The notes beneath the pieces are model-generated. The model was not told the origin of the DNA, ran no database searches, and worked only from the letters and a program-made list of their open reading frames with translations. Below, piece by piece: positions 1 through 8,359 of a stretch of DNA of 64,000 nt. Source of the DNA: an uncultured Erythrobacter sp. (GTDB lineage Bacteria > Pseudomonadota > Alphaproteobacteria > Sphingomonadales > Sphingomonadaceae). The stretch is from positions 558,001 to 622,000 of the forward strand of contig CANKYZ010000001.1 of NCBI GenBank assembly GCA_947488325.1. The letters are read 5' to 3'. Positions within the stretch are counted from its first letter, which is position 1. The number at the start of each line of letters is the position of its first letter. A program made the translations under genes and the position numbers.

Positions 1-476
1 TCGGACAGGTCTATACCGTCGGCTTCGCGGAATTCGCGCCAGTCATACAGGCCAGTGCGCTGCGCAATCCGCCACTCGCCCTCCCTTTTCTCAAACCGGT
101 CCACATAGCGGCCAGCAATGACCGCTGAGTAAATTTTACCCGTAACCGGGAAAATGTGCGGAATTTCGTGATCGGCGGGGACTGTGTGCATCGCAGTCAT
201 ATAAGTTTCTGTGTGGCAGATAGTGTCGCTTTCAAACCCGAACATCACCTGACCAAGCTGGTGCTGCGTCGCCAGGCATGGTTCAATAACACCGCGCGCC
301 TGTTCGACAAATTCGTGCCAATCGCCAGCGACTGGGCCGAACTGAAATGTCGCATCATCATGGAACAATTGGCCCATCATCTGCCAACAACGGCGATCAA
401 TTGCGTGAGTATAAGCGTTGATGACATCCTGAATCGCGGTGCGATCTTCCAAACGCATATTACTGTTGGCGGTCAT
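1..476 (-). CDS. SnoaL-like (NTF2 superfamily) protein, C-terminus cut by window edge
   Basis: Reading the minus strand from an ATG at 474-476 gives 158 uninterrupted codons that leave the window. The protein opens MTANSNMRLEDRTAIQDVIN and carries the order typical of SnoaL-like proteins: an early helix with YTHAIDRR, a FHDDATFQFGP strand, TQHQLGQVMF and a late GRYVDRFEKREGEWRI strand pair. Members of this fold are small cone-shaped proteins that act as isomerases, dehydratases or non-catalytic beta subunits of ring-hydroxylating oxygenases. The start sits 2 nt after the stop of the MDR reductase upstream, so the two are surely cotranscribed and probably translationally coupled. Inference: either a catabolic isomerase/dehydratase or a small partner of one of the Rieske proteins nearby. 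The true C-terminus is not visible. Confidence 0.85.
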   Translation of the reverse strand, partial: MTANSNMRLEDRTAIQDVINAYTHAIDRRCWQMMGQLFHDDATFQFGPVAGDWHEFVEQARGVIEPCLATQHQLGQVMFGFESDTICHTETYMTAMHTVPADHEIPHIFPVTGKIYSAVIAGRYVDRFEKREGEWRIAQRTGLYDWREFREADGIDLS

Positions 477-478
477 AT

Positions 479-1489
479 CTAAAGCTCCACGATTACTTTG
501 CCGATATTGCCGCCGGTAAACAGTTTTGCATAGGCGAAAAGCGTGTTTTCAAGGCCGCTGGTGACGTCATAGGGCATCGTCAGTTGACCGGCATCGTGCC
601 AGTGTTTTAGCTGCGCGGTGAGGCGTTCGCCCTGATCCATGAAGTCGGGACTAAAGAACCCCTCAACCCGCAGGCGGCGCATCAGGATCTGATCAAATTC
701 GCGCGGCGCGGTGCGTGTGCCGCTGCCATAATCACTTAGCAATCCGCACACGGCGATGCGCCCGTAATGGTTCATCCGGGTGAGCACGTCATCAAGCACT
801 GGACCGCCAACATTATCGAAAAAGACATCGAAGCCGCCACCTTCGCCCGCGCATGCCGAATCGAGCTGCCCACCAACTCGGCCCGCTTTGTAATCCACCG
901 CGCCTGCAATCCCGATCTCTTTGGTGAGGAAGCGGCATTTTTCTGCGCCGCCCGCAATGCCCCATACCTCACATCCGAGCAGTTTTGCGATTTGAACCGC
1001 AAGGATTCCGGTCGCTCCCGCAGCGGCAGACACGAGCACTTTCTCATCCGGTTTTGCTGCGCCGGTCTGTTCGATACCCCACAATGCCGTCCAACCATTC
1101 ATGCCAAGCGGCCCGAGCCATGCGCGTTTGTCGGCGACGCTTGGATCAAGTCTCATCGCGCCGCTCATCAATGCATCGACCTGACTGAATTCGCCCCACA
1201 TACCAAAGGTCCGGACCAGGTCACCTTCCGCGAAACCATCGGCACGCGATGCGATCACTTCTCCCACGACAAGCCCGGTCATCGGCGCGCCTACGGGCAG
1301 CGGAGGTTGGTATCCATCCTCGCGGTCGGTTAGCCACAGCCGCGTTCCGGCATCCATCGAAAGCATGAAATTGCGAATCCGGATTTCACCAGGACCAAGA
1401 TCAGGCAAAGGTTCCTTCACCAGCGCCAGCGCGCTTGAAAAGTCGGTGCCGTCGGGCCTGCTATGGATGCGCCAATAATGATTGTTCAT
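479..1489 (-). CDS. NADP-dependent MDR oxidoreductase (leukotriene B4 dehydrogenase / CurA-like)
   Basis: 336 residues from ATG 1489 (MNNHYWRIHSRPDG). A longer frame reaches 1564, but this ATG matches where the family begins. It is a zinc-free medium-chain dehydrogenase/reductase: N-terminal GroES-like part, then a Rossmann segment with VSAAAGATGILAVQIAKLLGCEVWGIAGG, followed by FDVFFDNVGG and MNHYGRIAVCGLLSDYG, both characteristic of the 2-alkenal / prostaglandin reductase group. Such enzymes reduce the C=C of alpha,beta-unsaturated carbonyls with NADPH in the cytoplasm. It is the first gene of a minus-strand pair with the SnoaL-like gene. Context suggests a catabolic reductase acting on an unsaturated ketone intermediate; the substrate cannot be read from sequence. 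Confidence 0.9.
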   Translation of the reverse strand: MNNHYWRIHSRPDGTDFSSALALVKEPLPDLGPGEIRIRNFMLSMDAGTRLWLTDREDGYQPPLPVGAPMTGLVVGEVIASRADGFAEGDLVRTFGMWGEFSQVDALMSGAMRLDPSVADKRAWLGPLGMNGWTALWGIEQTGAAKPDEKVLVSAAAGATGILAVQIAKLLGCEVWGIAGGAEKCRFLTKEIGIAGAVDYKAGRVGGQLDSACAGEGGGFDVFFDNVGGPVLDDVLTRMNHYGRIAVCGLLSDYGSGTRTAPREFDQILMRRLRVEGFFSPDFMDQGERLTAQLKHWHDAGQLTMPYDVTSGLENTLFAYAKLFTGGNIGKVIVEL

Positions 1490-1628
1490 GGCGTTCTTGT
1501 CTTGCGGCGGCAAGGCTGCGGCAAGGCGCGCTTTTGCTAGTCGTATTTCTTGGGTTGCTATCACTTTGGCGCGGTGCGCGGACGAGTTCGGTTTCGTAGT
1601 CTTTGCGGGACAGATAGGGAGAGACTAC

Positions 1629-2576
1629 ATGGCACTCATAACAGTGATCGGCGCATCAGGACGCCAAGGCATGGCGCAAGTCAGACAAGCATTGAAAGCT
1701 GGATATGATGTGCGCGCGATCTCACGCCAAGAAGACCCGTTCGCAGGCTCCAAGATTGAAGGCGTTGAGAAGGTCGAAGTGCGCGGCATGGATCTCTATG
1801 ACCCCGCTTCGTTCAAACCGGCGCTTGTGGGGTCAGATTACGTCTTTTACACCCACCCACTTCAGGCGCGAGCAGATCGGGCAGTACTTATCGGTGATCT
1901 GGGAAAAGCGGGCGCAGAGCTTGGTATAAAGCGGCTGGTCTGGAACACGTCGAGCTGGATTCCTGATCGTCCGGGCGACCCGTTCACCTATGGTGAGAAC
2001 ACAAAGGGTATCAATGCGCTTTGGCATTCAGGCTGCCCTGGTACGGTCTTTGGCAGTGTGCTGTTCATGGACAATTTGTTGACCAATTGGGCACGTCCTT
2101 TCATCGTGAATGAGGGACGTTATGTCTATCCGCACAACCCGCAGCTCGAAGCGAACTGGATCAGTCTCGATGATGTCGCGCGGTTCATGTTGGCCAGTCT
2201 CGAACGACCTGACATGGAAGGGGCATGGCTCAATATAGGCGGGCCAGAGCGATTGGTTGGGAAACAGGTGACGAAGTGCCTGTCTGATGCTCTCGACAAA
2301 GACATTGCCTATGATCCGTGCTCACCCGAAGAATTTGGCCGTTACCTCGTTGATGCTGCGGGTGACACAATGCCAGCGGAAATGCGCGATGATTTCGCCA
2401 AAGGCATTCAGGCGTTTTACGAATATAATAACGAGGCACCTACGCGACCCTTTGAGGTTGATATGGATCACGTTTACGATCGCTTTCCTGAATTGGAAGG
2501 TCAGTTGGAAACGTTAGGTGATTGGACCAAGCGGCAAAATTGGGGCGAGAGCAATTTCCGCCCTGCATTTGGGTAA
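1629..2576 (+). CDS. NmrA-family NAD(P)-binding protein
   Basis: 315 residues from ATG 1629, which follows GGGAGAG at a good distance; the in-frame extension upstream to 1482 lacks such a site. The N-terminus has the Rossmann motif VIGASGRQGMAQ, then an atypical SDR layout with LVWNTSSWIPDRPGDPFTYGE, an NmrA-like middle and ISLDDVARFMLASLERP, the usual dimer or substrate-side segment of this group. NmrA/HSCARG proteins either sense the NADP redox state or act as reductases (for example isoflavone and phenylcoumaran benzylic ether reductases). It is divergent from the MDR gene and followed by an SDR remnant. Inference: an enzyme or redox sensor of the catabolic cluster; a precise role is not supported. 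Confidence 0.85.
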   Translation: MALITVIGASGRQGMAQVRQALKAGYDVRAISRQEDPFAGSKIEGVEKVEVRGMDLYDPASFKPALVGSDYVFYTHPLQARADRAVLIGDLGKAGAELGIKRLVWNTSSWIPDRPGDPFTYGENTKGINALWHSGCPGTVFGSVLFMDNLLTNWARPFIVNEGRYVYPHNPQLEANWISLDDVARFMLASLERPDMEGAWLNIGGPERLVGKQVTKCLSDALDKDIAYDPCSPEEFGRYLVDAAGDTMPAEMRDDFAKGIQAFYEYNNEAPTRPFEVDMDHVYDRFPELEGQLETLGDWTKRQNWGESNFRPAFG

Positions 2577-2604
2577 GGCATTGCTCACCCAAGGGTGCGT
2601 TGAA

Positions 2605-2727
2605 GGAAAAATAACCCTCGTGACCGGCGGCGCATCTCTCATCTCGCCCCGGTCTGGGTGCGTTAGGCGCGGCACCCTATGTCATTGACGCAGCTTTGTC
2701 GTCGATGGCGGCTACATCGCGCAATAG
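2605..2727 (+). pseudogene. Remnant of a short-chain dehydrogenase (both ends kept, middle deleted)
   Basis: A codon run from 2605 reads GKITLVTGGAS, the standard cofactor-binding start of an SDR (compare GRVALVTGGA at 8378). About 50 nt later, in another frame, the DNA reads SFVVDGGYIAQ followed by TAG at 2725-2727, the standard SDR C-terminus. Between them only a short piece remains, and a third frame may preserve GLGALGAA, resembling the GxG part of the motif. So about 240 residues have been lost together with a frame change. The remnant lies 28 nt after the NmrA-like gene on the same strand and ends 1 nt before the stop of the convergent Rieske gene. It indicates that the cluster once held one more dehydrogenase. 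Confidence 0.8.
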
Positions 2728-2728
2728 G

Positions 2729-3955
2729 TTACTCTGCCGCTTCGCGTTGTTCGGCTGCGAAAATCTCCAGCAATTCCTCGTCGTTCGCATTGGCCAACTT
2801 TGCTGCCCATTCATGGAAAACCTGCCCTCCGCGTTCATTCTTGCCGAACAGCACTTCCTTGAGCATGCCAGATTGAAGAGCTTCGTGTTGGCGTTTGCCG
2901 GTGGCGTAATCCTCATCGCGCACAACCACTTCGAGGAAGTCGAATTGTTCGTGGGCTGATTTGATATCGGCTTCGGTCTCAGGCTGATTTTCCATGACGT
3001 AATATTGCGTGGTGAAGCTTTCGCCCACGCTGCCACCGGGGAAGAGTTGTGAGATCATAGCCCCGCGCTGCCCGCCGCCGTAAAAGCTCGCGATCGAAAT
3101 ATGCGGAAAAATGGTCCAGACACCCGACAACAGCGCATCGTCTGGAATCTCAGAATCGCCAAGCAATGACAGATCTTCCTCAACATCCGAACCCACCCGT
3201 GTCGCCATTTTAGAGGGCGCTGATAACCGTTGGTGGGGGCCCCAGAAAAAGTAGTTTGCGCGGTTGTAGAAATCCGCGCCAAACGTGTCTTTGTGCAGAA
3301 CTGGCAAGTGATAGAAATCGAGATAGCCGTCATAGGCCGTCTTCCAGTTCGGTCCAGAAAGTGTACGCCGTGCAAACAGCGTCCAACCATCAAAACCAAA
3401 TGCCGACAGCAGATCGTCATAGCCGCATAGGTAATCCGCAATTGACAGTTTGGAATCGAGGTCCAAAGTCGCCCAGATTAATCCGGCACTTTCGTGCACA
3501 GGGAATCGTTTTAGGCACAAGGCCGCCTTATCGACCGCCCCGAAATCTTTGGCCGAGGCAACCCCTACAAGGTCACCATCGTTCTTGAATGTCCAACCGT
3601 GATAGCCGCAGGTAAAGCGTGAAGCGTTACCCGTCCCATCAGCCACAACTGGATTGCCACGATGGCTGCACATATTGAGGAACGCAGCGGCCGCACCGTC
3701 GCGTTGGCGAGCGAGCAGCAAGGGTACGCCGCAAATATCCATCGCTTTGTAATCGCCGGGCTCAGGCAATTCGCAGGATGGTGCCACCATCAATGGCAGG
3801 CGGCGAAAAATGTTACGCTTTTCCAGCTCGAACAAAGCCGGATCGGTATAGGTGCTGGCCGGCACCCGTACGATGTCATCGGCATATTCCATCGTATCCG
3901 CTGCGCCATGCGCGATTAGATTACGGGTCATCGAGATAAGTTGTTCACGCGACAT
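2729..3955 (-). CDS. Rieske ring-hydroxylating oxygenase, alpha subunit (first of two)
   Basis: 408 residues from ATG 3955, chosen because GGAGG lies 9 nt upstream; a longer frame starts at 4012. Rieske [2Fe-2S] ligands are C96-x-H98 in NMCSHRGNPV and C116-xx-H119 in TCGYHGWTF. The mononuclear iron site is YLDFYHLPVLH, with D213 as the bridging residue and H216/H221 as ligands, the classic D-x2-H-x4-H arrangement. The protein is cytoplasmic and would insert one or both atoms of O2 into an aromatic or related substrate using electrons from a reductase. No ferredoxin, reductase or conventional beta subunit is present nearby; only the SnoaL-like protein has the beta-subunit fold. It follows the TonB receptor and the second Rieske gene on the same strand. 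Confidence 0.95.
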   Translation of the reverse strand: MSREQLISMTRNLIAHGAADTMEYADDIVRVPASTYTDPALFELEKRNIFRRLPLMVAPSCELPEPGDYKAMDICGVPLLLARQRDGAAAAFLNMCSHRGNPVVADGTGNASRFTCGYHGWTFKNDGDLVGVASAKDFGAVDKAALCLKRFPVHESAGLIWATLDLDSKLSIADYLCGYDDLLSAFGFDGWTLFARRTLSGPNWKTAYDGYLDFYHLPVLHKDTFGADFYNRANYFFWGPHQRLSAPSKMATRVGSDVEEDLSLLGDSEIPDDALLSGVWTIFPHISIASFYGGGQRGAMISQLFPGGSVGESFTTQYYVMENQPETEADIKSAHEQFDFLEVVVRDEDYATGKRQHEALQSGMLKEVLFGKNERGGQVFHEWAAKLANANDEELLEIFAAEQREAAE

Positions 3956-4079
3956 TGAATGTGGCCTCCAAGCTTTGACCGGAATCATCGCTTTGTTGAC
4001 GGCATTCGGCAATGCGCGTTTTTGTTAGAGATCCCCGGCAATGCACGCAAAAAGGGTCGCGCGCTGTCTCACTACGAAT

Positions 4080-4120
4080 GAAAACGGACGGACCAGCTGG
4101 CCCGCCCGCTCGCTTGGTCC
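4080..4120 (-). terminator. Probable intrinsic terminator after the TonB receptor
   Basis: GGACCAGC at 4090-4097 pairs with GCTTGGTCC at 4112-4120 (one bulged base), forming a GC-rich hairpin 15 nt past the receptor stop. Read on the minus strand it is followed by GTCCGTTTTC, a short T tract. This would separate the receptor transcript from the Rieske gene at 3955. The T tract is weak, so partial read-through is possible. Confidence 0.5.
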
Positions 4121-4134
4121 GGTAATTGCGCCGA

Positions 4135-6702
4135 TTAGAACCGGAAGCTTACTTTCGCTGAAACTTGACGACCGCGGTTCAAAGTCACCGTTTGATCATC
4201 GCCGCCCGGCGGCAGGAATGGACGTGGACCTGCGGAAGTGATGATCTGTTCATCGGTAAGATTGGTGCCGATGACTGCCAATTCCCATTTGCCGTCAATA
4301 TCGCCGATCGAAATACCTGCATCCAGGGTCACAAATGAATCCTGAACGATATCATTGAGGGTGCTTTGACCGGTAAAGTACGAATCTGAGTAAGCGACAT
4401 TGCCGCTTAGACCCAGTTCGAGAGAGTCGCCCATGGGTATAAACCAATCGGCTGCAAAGTTACCGGCAAAATTCGGAGCTCGCGGTGCATCGCGTCCATC
4501 CAAATCAACGCCACTCAGAGCAAGGAATGTGTCGGTAAATCGCGAATCGAGATAAGCGAGGGTTCCTGAAAACGAGAGCCCATCCACAGGTGTGCGCCAG
4601 CCCCAATCGACATCAACACCCGAAGTCGTCAATTCACCAGCATTGAAGGTCACGAATTGTACCGCGACCCCATCAAACAACTGCACCTGCAGATTGTCGA
4701 ACACATAGTAATATGCTGTTGCATTGACGGTGATGGAGCGACCTGCAAATTGCGATTTGATTCCAATTTCCCCGCCTGTCGTCTCTTCTGATTCAAAGAT
4801 CAAAGAATTGGTCGCGTCGGCATCAAATGTATTGCCGGTTGCCGGGTTAACTGCCTGATTGCCAATCCCAGCAAGACCAACGCCGGGGAGCGCTGAGTTG
4901 TCGATACCGCCGGATTTGAAACCAGTTTTGAAGGCACCGAAGACGTTGATGTCATCCGTGACGGCATAGGTTACAGAGACTTCGGGCGAAAAATTGCTGT
5001 CACTGAAGTTGATCGGCTGAGAAATGAACCCGCTGGTCACAAAGTCAGCATTTCCATCGCCATCCAGATCAAGACCGGAGATAATCGGATTGATGAATGG
5101 AATGGCAATCCGGTTGGTCTTGTTCTCATCAGTCCAACGAAGACCAGCGGTGATATTGAGCCGGTCCGTAAGGTCGAAATCGACACTACCAAAGACTGAG
5201 AAAGCTTCAGTATCAGTGGCGTGTTCGCGTTGATAATCAAAGCCGATGCCGCCGCTAGGCGCTGTGCCAAAGGCTAGAGGCACGTTGAATGCTTGTTCCG
5301 CCGTGTTGAATTCAATTTCGCGCGTTTCGTAGAACACCCCCAATTGGAAATTGATCGGTGCATCGAAATCCGATGCCAGGCGCAATTCCTGGGTAAATTG
5401 GTTCGTTTGGTTATCTGCCAGATTACTTCCCAGACCCAACGGAATTCCCGGCGCATTGAGCGCCCCGATTGCAGGTGCCAATGGTGCGGTCGGATCAAGA
5501 GGCGTCGCTGGACCAACACCGACAAAGCTGAATACATCGCGATCTAGCGATGCAAAATCCAGATAGCCAGTTGTGGAAGTCAGGTTCAGAACTTCAGACA
5601 GTTCAAGTTCTGCTTTTAGCCGGAAAAAATAGATTTCCGTGATACCGAATGCCGCGCCGTTGCGTTCAGCAAATTCATCCGCGCCGCGATTAGTTGGCGG
5701 TGCCAGGCCGCCGGTTGTGATCGGGTCGGAATCGACCTGAGGGAACAGGCTGTCATTGATGTTACAATCGGCATTGTTGGGAATGATTGCGTTTCCGAAA
5801 GCGAAAATGACAGGATCAGCAACACCGTTTGGACCACAATCCTGATCACGCAATTGGTTCGCACCGTCGTTTTCGTTACGAGTGTAAGACGCTTTGAAAT
5901 TCGCGTTGAATTGAGACGTTGGTTCCCAGTCGAGAGTTACACGGCCGATAAAATTCTCTTGGCCGCGCGGGTCGTTTGAATTTGGCGTACCGGGCTGAAG
6001 TTCTTCAAATCTATCGATGTCATTATATTGGGCAGCGACGCGAACGCCGAGAGTGTCGCTGATTGGACCGGAAACATAACCGCCGATCGTGTAACCTTCT
6101 TCTTCAAACTCATAAGCTGCGGACCCTCCGACTTCCCAAGAGGCTGTTGGATCGGCTGAGCGGATCGAAAACACACCGGCGGATGCGCTTTTACCAAAGA
6201 ACAGTGATTGTGGGCCTTTGAGCACGTCAATCTGTGCCGCGTCGAAAAAGCCTGCTTGGACAAGGCGTGCCGTGCTGACCTGAACACCGTCAATATCAAA
6301 AGCGACGGCGGAATCGAAAGCCGCAGAAATTGCGGAAGATCCAACACCGCGAAGATTGATCGAGCCACCTGCACCAGAGCCGCCGACCTGAATGGTTAGG
6401 GCAGGCACTCGGCTTTGAACGTCAGCGATCTCGTCGATCCCGTACCGTTCAAGAGTGGCACCGCCGATTGCCGTTACCGTAACCGGAACATCTTGCAGCG
6501 ATTCATCTTGGCGCCGCGCTTGCACGATAATGACATTGTCATCGAATCCGCGGTCCTGGGCTTCTTCGGCATCGCTATCTTGAGCAAAGGCGACCTGCGG
6601 CATGCTGGCAAATGCAGCGATCGCAGCGCCGCTCATCAGCGCGCGGCGGAACCGTGTATTGTGGCCAGCGCTTAAGGCAATTCGGGTGTTAAGTGTGCTC
6701 AT
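4135..6702 (-). CDS. TonB-dependent outer-membrane receptor
   Basis: 855 residues from ATG 6702, preceded by GGGAGAG; an ATG five codons upstream lacks a site. A cleavable signal peptide ends near AAFASMPQVAFAQ. The mature N-terminus carries a TonB-box-like DNVIIV, followed by the plug domain (VPVTVTAIGGATLERYGIDE ... IDVLKGPQSLFFGKSASAGVF), then a long beta-barrel ending in VSAKVSFRF with the terminal aromatic typical of outer-membrane barrels. The barrel style (LTSTTGYLDF, TAGLRWTDENKTNRI) is that of the large sphingomonad receptor group used for diverse carbon sources, not clearly a siderophore or cobalamin receptor. It lies between two Rieske oxygenase genes, so it probably imports the substrate of this cluster, energised by the Ton genes at 39-42.6 kb or others. 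Confidence 0.95.
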   Translation of the reverse strand: MSTLNTRIALSAGHNTRFRRALMSGAAIAAFASMPQVAFAQDSDAEEAQDRGFDDNVIIVQARRQDESLQDVPVTVTAIGGATLERYGIDEIADVQSRVPALTIQVGGSGAGGSINLRGVGSSAISAAFDSAVAFDIDGVQVSTARLVQAGFFDAAQIDVLKGPQSLFFGKSASAGVFSIRSADPTASWEVGGSAAYEFEEEGYTIGGYVSGPISDTLGVRVAAQYNDIDRFEELQPGTPNSNDPRGQENFIGRVTLDWEPTSQFNANFKASYTRNENDGANQLRDQDCGPNGVADPVIFAFGNAIIPNNADCNINDSLFPQVDSDPITTGGLAPPTNRGADEFAERNGAAFGITEIYFFRLKAELELSEVLNLTSTTGYLDFASLDRDVFSFVGVGPATPLDPTAPLAPAIGALNAPGIPLGLGSNLADNQTNQFTQELRLASDFDAPINFQLGVFYETREIEFNTAEQAFNVPLAFGTAPSGGIGFDYQREHATDTEAFSVFGSVDFDLTDRLNITAGLRWTDENKTNRIAIPFINPIISGLDLDGDGNADFVTSGFISQPINFSDSNFSPEVSVTYAVTDDINVFGAFKTGFKSGGIDNSALPGVGLAGIGNQAVNPATGNTFDADATNSLIFESEETTGGEIGIKSQFAGRSITVNATAYYYVFDNLQVQLFDGVAVQFVTFNAGELTTSGVDVDWGWRTPVDGLSFSGTLAYLDSRFTDTFLALSGVDLDGRDAPRAPNFAGNFAADWFIPMGDSLELGLSGNVAYSDSYFTGQSTLNDIVQDSFVTLDAGISIGDIDGKWELAVIGTNLTDEQIITSAGPRPFLPPGGDDQTVTLNRGRQVSAKVSFRF

Positions 6703-6824
6703 GATGCTCTCTCCCATAAAGGCGAGAGGAATGCTCCACGCCTTGTTCCCCAGTCCCTGTGCTGCCTTTTCCGGCAGCTACTCGGTGATGGGCAGAGTGT
6801 ATGGAGGAGTGATTCCGCCCTCAT

Positions 6825-6840
6825 CTAGCAAAAGCGCTAG
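6825..6840. promoter_or_regulatory. Palindrome CTAGC-N6-GCTAG upstream of the TonB receptor
   Basis: A perfect 5+5 bp inverted repeat lies about 120 nt upstream of the receptor start in the 221-nt gap after the second Rieske gene. A second hairpin (GCTGCC, 6-nt loop, GGCAGC) lies at 6761-6778 within the putative 5' UTR. Either could be an operator or leader structure. No regulator gene is found in the cluster, so this is only a candidate. Confidence 0.3.
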
Positions 6841-6923
6841 GGAATGTCGCAAAGTGCGGCCATTTGGCCACAATATTGCTTCAAACTAGTGTTTGAGGGC
6901 GAAGTCATATGGTGGTGAAAGAT

Positions 6924-8225
6924 TCATTCGCCTGCCGTTTGCTGCCCTTCCATTTCCGCCACACGGGGATCATTTGGCCATATCCATTCCTCTCCAATAA
7001 CCGGCTCGACCCGCAAATGGTTCGGCACGTTTTCAGGTTCGATCATCCGGTCGCAGCTCTGGTGGAAGGAATAGATTCGGGCCTCTTGGTACGACAAAGG
7101 CACGCTCTGGAAAGCAGCGCTTTGCATCGATTGCTGGATCGCTTCGCCGAACTGGGTATCTTCGAGAATGATCGGGCTCATGTCGCGGCCATTCGGCTTG
7201 CTCGCATCGGGAACAGTCCACAGGTCTGGCGGAGGCCCATCTCCCCAATCTAGCGCCATCGTCACCAGTTCAAGCCGAGTCGTGTTCAGCGAGGTGGGCC
7301 AGAAAACGAGCGGCGGAACGAAGAAGTTCGATAGCGGTGAAACCCAGTTAGGGAACAAAGTATAGGACTGTGTGTGGGTGCGACCTAGCTCTCCCACAGT
7401 TTCAATCTGTTGCCATTCGGGTGGGCTATCCACCGCACGGACATGCTCCCGGTTTGTACTGCGCGGGGGAGGTGCGAGCATCCGAGCATGGCCATTGGGA
7501 TACATGGTGTTGAGGTTGCGTTTTGGATCGACCAGCGGTGCGACGGTGTTCGGGTGGATAAAGGGCACATGGTACACTTCCATGTTGGCTTCCATCGCAA
7601 CCTTCCAATTGCATTTGAGATCAAAGGAATAGCGCGAGGCGAGCCGCACACGGTCAAACGCAAACTCATCCCATTCGTCCAGCAATGGCCCCATCCATTC
7701 GGTTAGCGGCATGGCGTCATTATCGAAATTGACGAAGATGACATTGCCGAACATCTCGCATCGTACCGGGATTAATCCCCGGCAACTCATGTCGAAATCC
7801 TTCGGGAAATCCTGTTTTTCAGGCACCCCAATCAAGGCGCCGTCGGTTTTGTAGGTCCAATTATGATATCCGCATATGAGCCGCGATGACTTGCCGCGCT
7901 CTTCTGTCACAATCGGTGCGCCGCGGTGGCGGCACGTATTGTAGAACGCGCGAGTGGCCCCATCCATACCGTGTACAATGACAATCGGATCGCCGGCATT
8001 GTGCCAACGCATGTAGCACCCCGGTTCGGGAATTTCGTCGATATGGCCTGCAAACAGCCAGCTTTTGCGAAAGATGTGCTTTTGTTCGAGCGCGTAATAT
8101 TCTTCGCTTGTATAGCGTGCGGCGGGCATATCGGGAAGCTTGGGGAAGCCGGCGGGCGGGGCCGTGCGCGCGCTCTCCCACTCCATCAGTGCCTTCAATC
8201 TGGCGACTTCAGCCATAACGATCAT
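6924..8225 (-). CDS. Rieske ring-hydroxylating oxygenase, alpha subunit (second of two)
   Basis: 433 residues from ATG 8225, which follows GGGAG at 7 nt; the frame extends to 8267. Rieske ligands are C98-x-H100 (NTCRHRGAPI) and C118-xx-H121 (ICGYHNWTY). The catalytic iron motif is EANMEVYHVPFIH, with H218 and H223 as ligands and glutamate E215 where most ring-hydroxylating dioxygenases have aspartate. A bridging Glu is known from quaternary-ammonium Rieske monooxygenases such as carnitine oxygenase CntA. The protein is only distantly similar to the first Rieske protein. It is the first gene upstream of the TonB receptor on the minus strand and divergent from the SDR-MFS pair across 134 nt. 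Substrate unknown. Confidence 0.95.
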   Translation of the reverse strand: MIVMAEVARLKALMEWESARTAPPAGFPKLPDMPAARYTSEEYYALEQKHIFRKSWLFAGHIDEIPEPGCYMRWHNAGDPIVIVHGMDGATRAFYNTCRHRGAPIVTEERGKSSRLICGYHNWTYKTDGALIGVPEKQDFPKDFDMSCRGLIPVRCEMFGNVIFVNFDNDAMPLTEWMGPLLDEWDEFAFDRVRLASRYSFDLKCNWKVAMEANMEVYHVPFIHPNTVAPLVDPKRNLNTMYPNGHARMLAPPPRSTNREHVRAVDSPPEWQQIETVGELGRTHTQSYTLFPNWVSPLSNFFVPPLVFWPTSLNTTRLELVTMALDWGDGPPPDLWTVPDASKPNGRDMSPIILEDTQFGEAIQQSMQSAAFQSVPLSYQEARIYSFHQSCDRMIEPENVPNHLRVEPVIGEEWIWPNDPRVAEMEGQQTAGE

Positions 8226-8359
8226 AACTCTTCTCCCAGAAGCAGGATAACGAAGCCAAGCCGCCAAACACCTCTCACTTTTCCCATCGGTTTAAGTAGT
8301 GGCGCGATGCGATGCCCATCCTAACTTGGGCAGCAACAATTCGCTTTTGGGAGAGGGCA

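Noticed and set aside
6703..6923. Cobalamin riboswitch in front of the TonB receptor
   Set aside because: No B12-box-like sequence or the conserved riboswitch core was visible, and the receptor is not BtuB-like.
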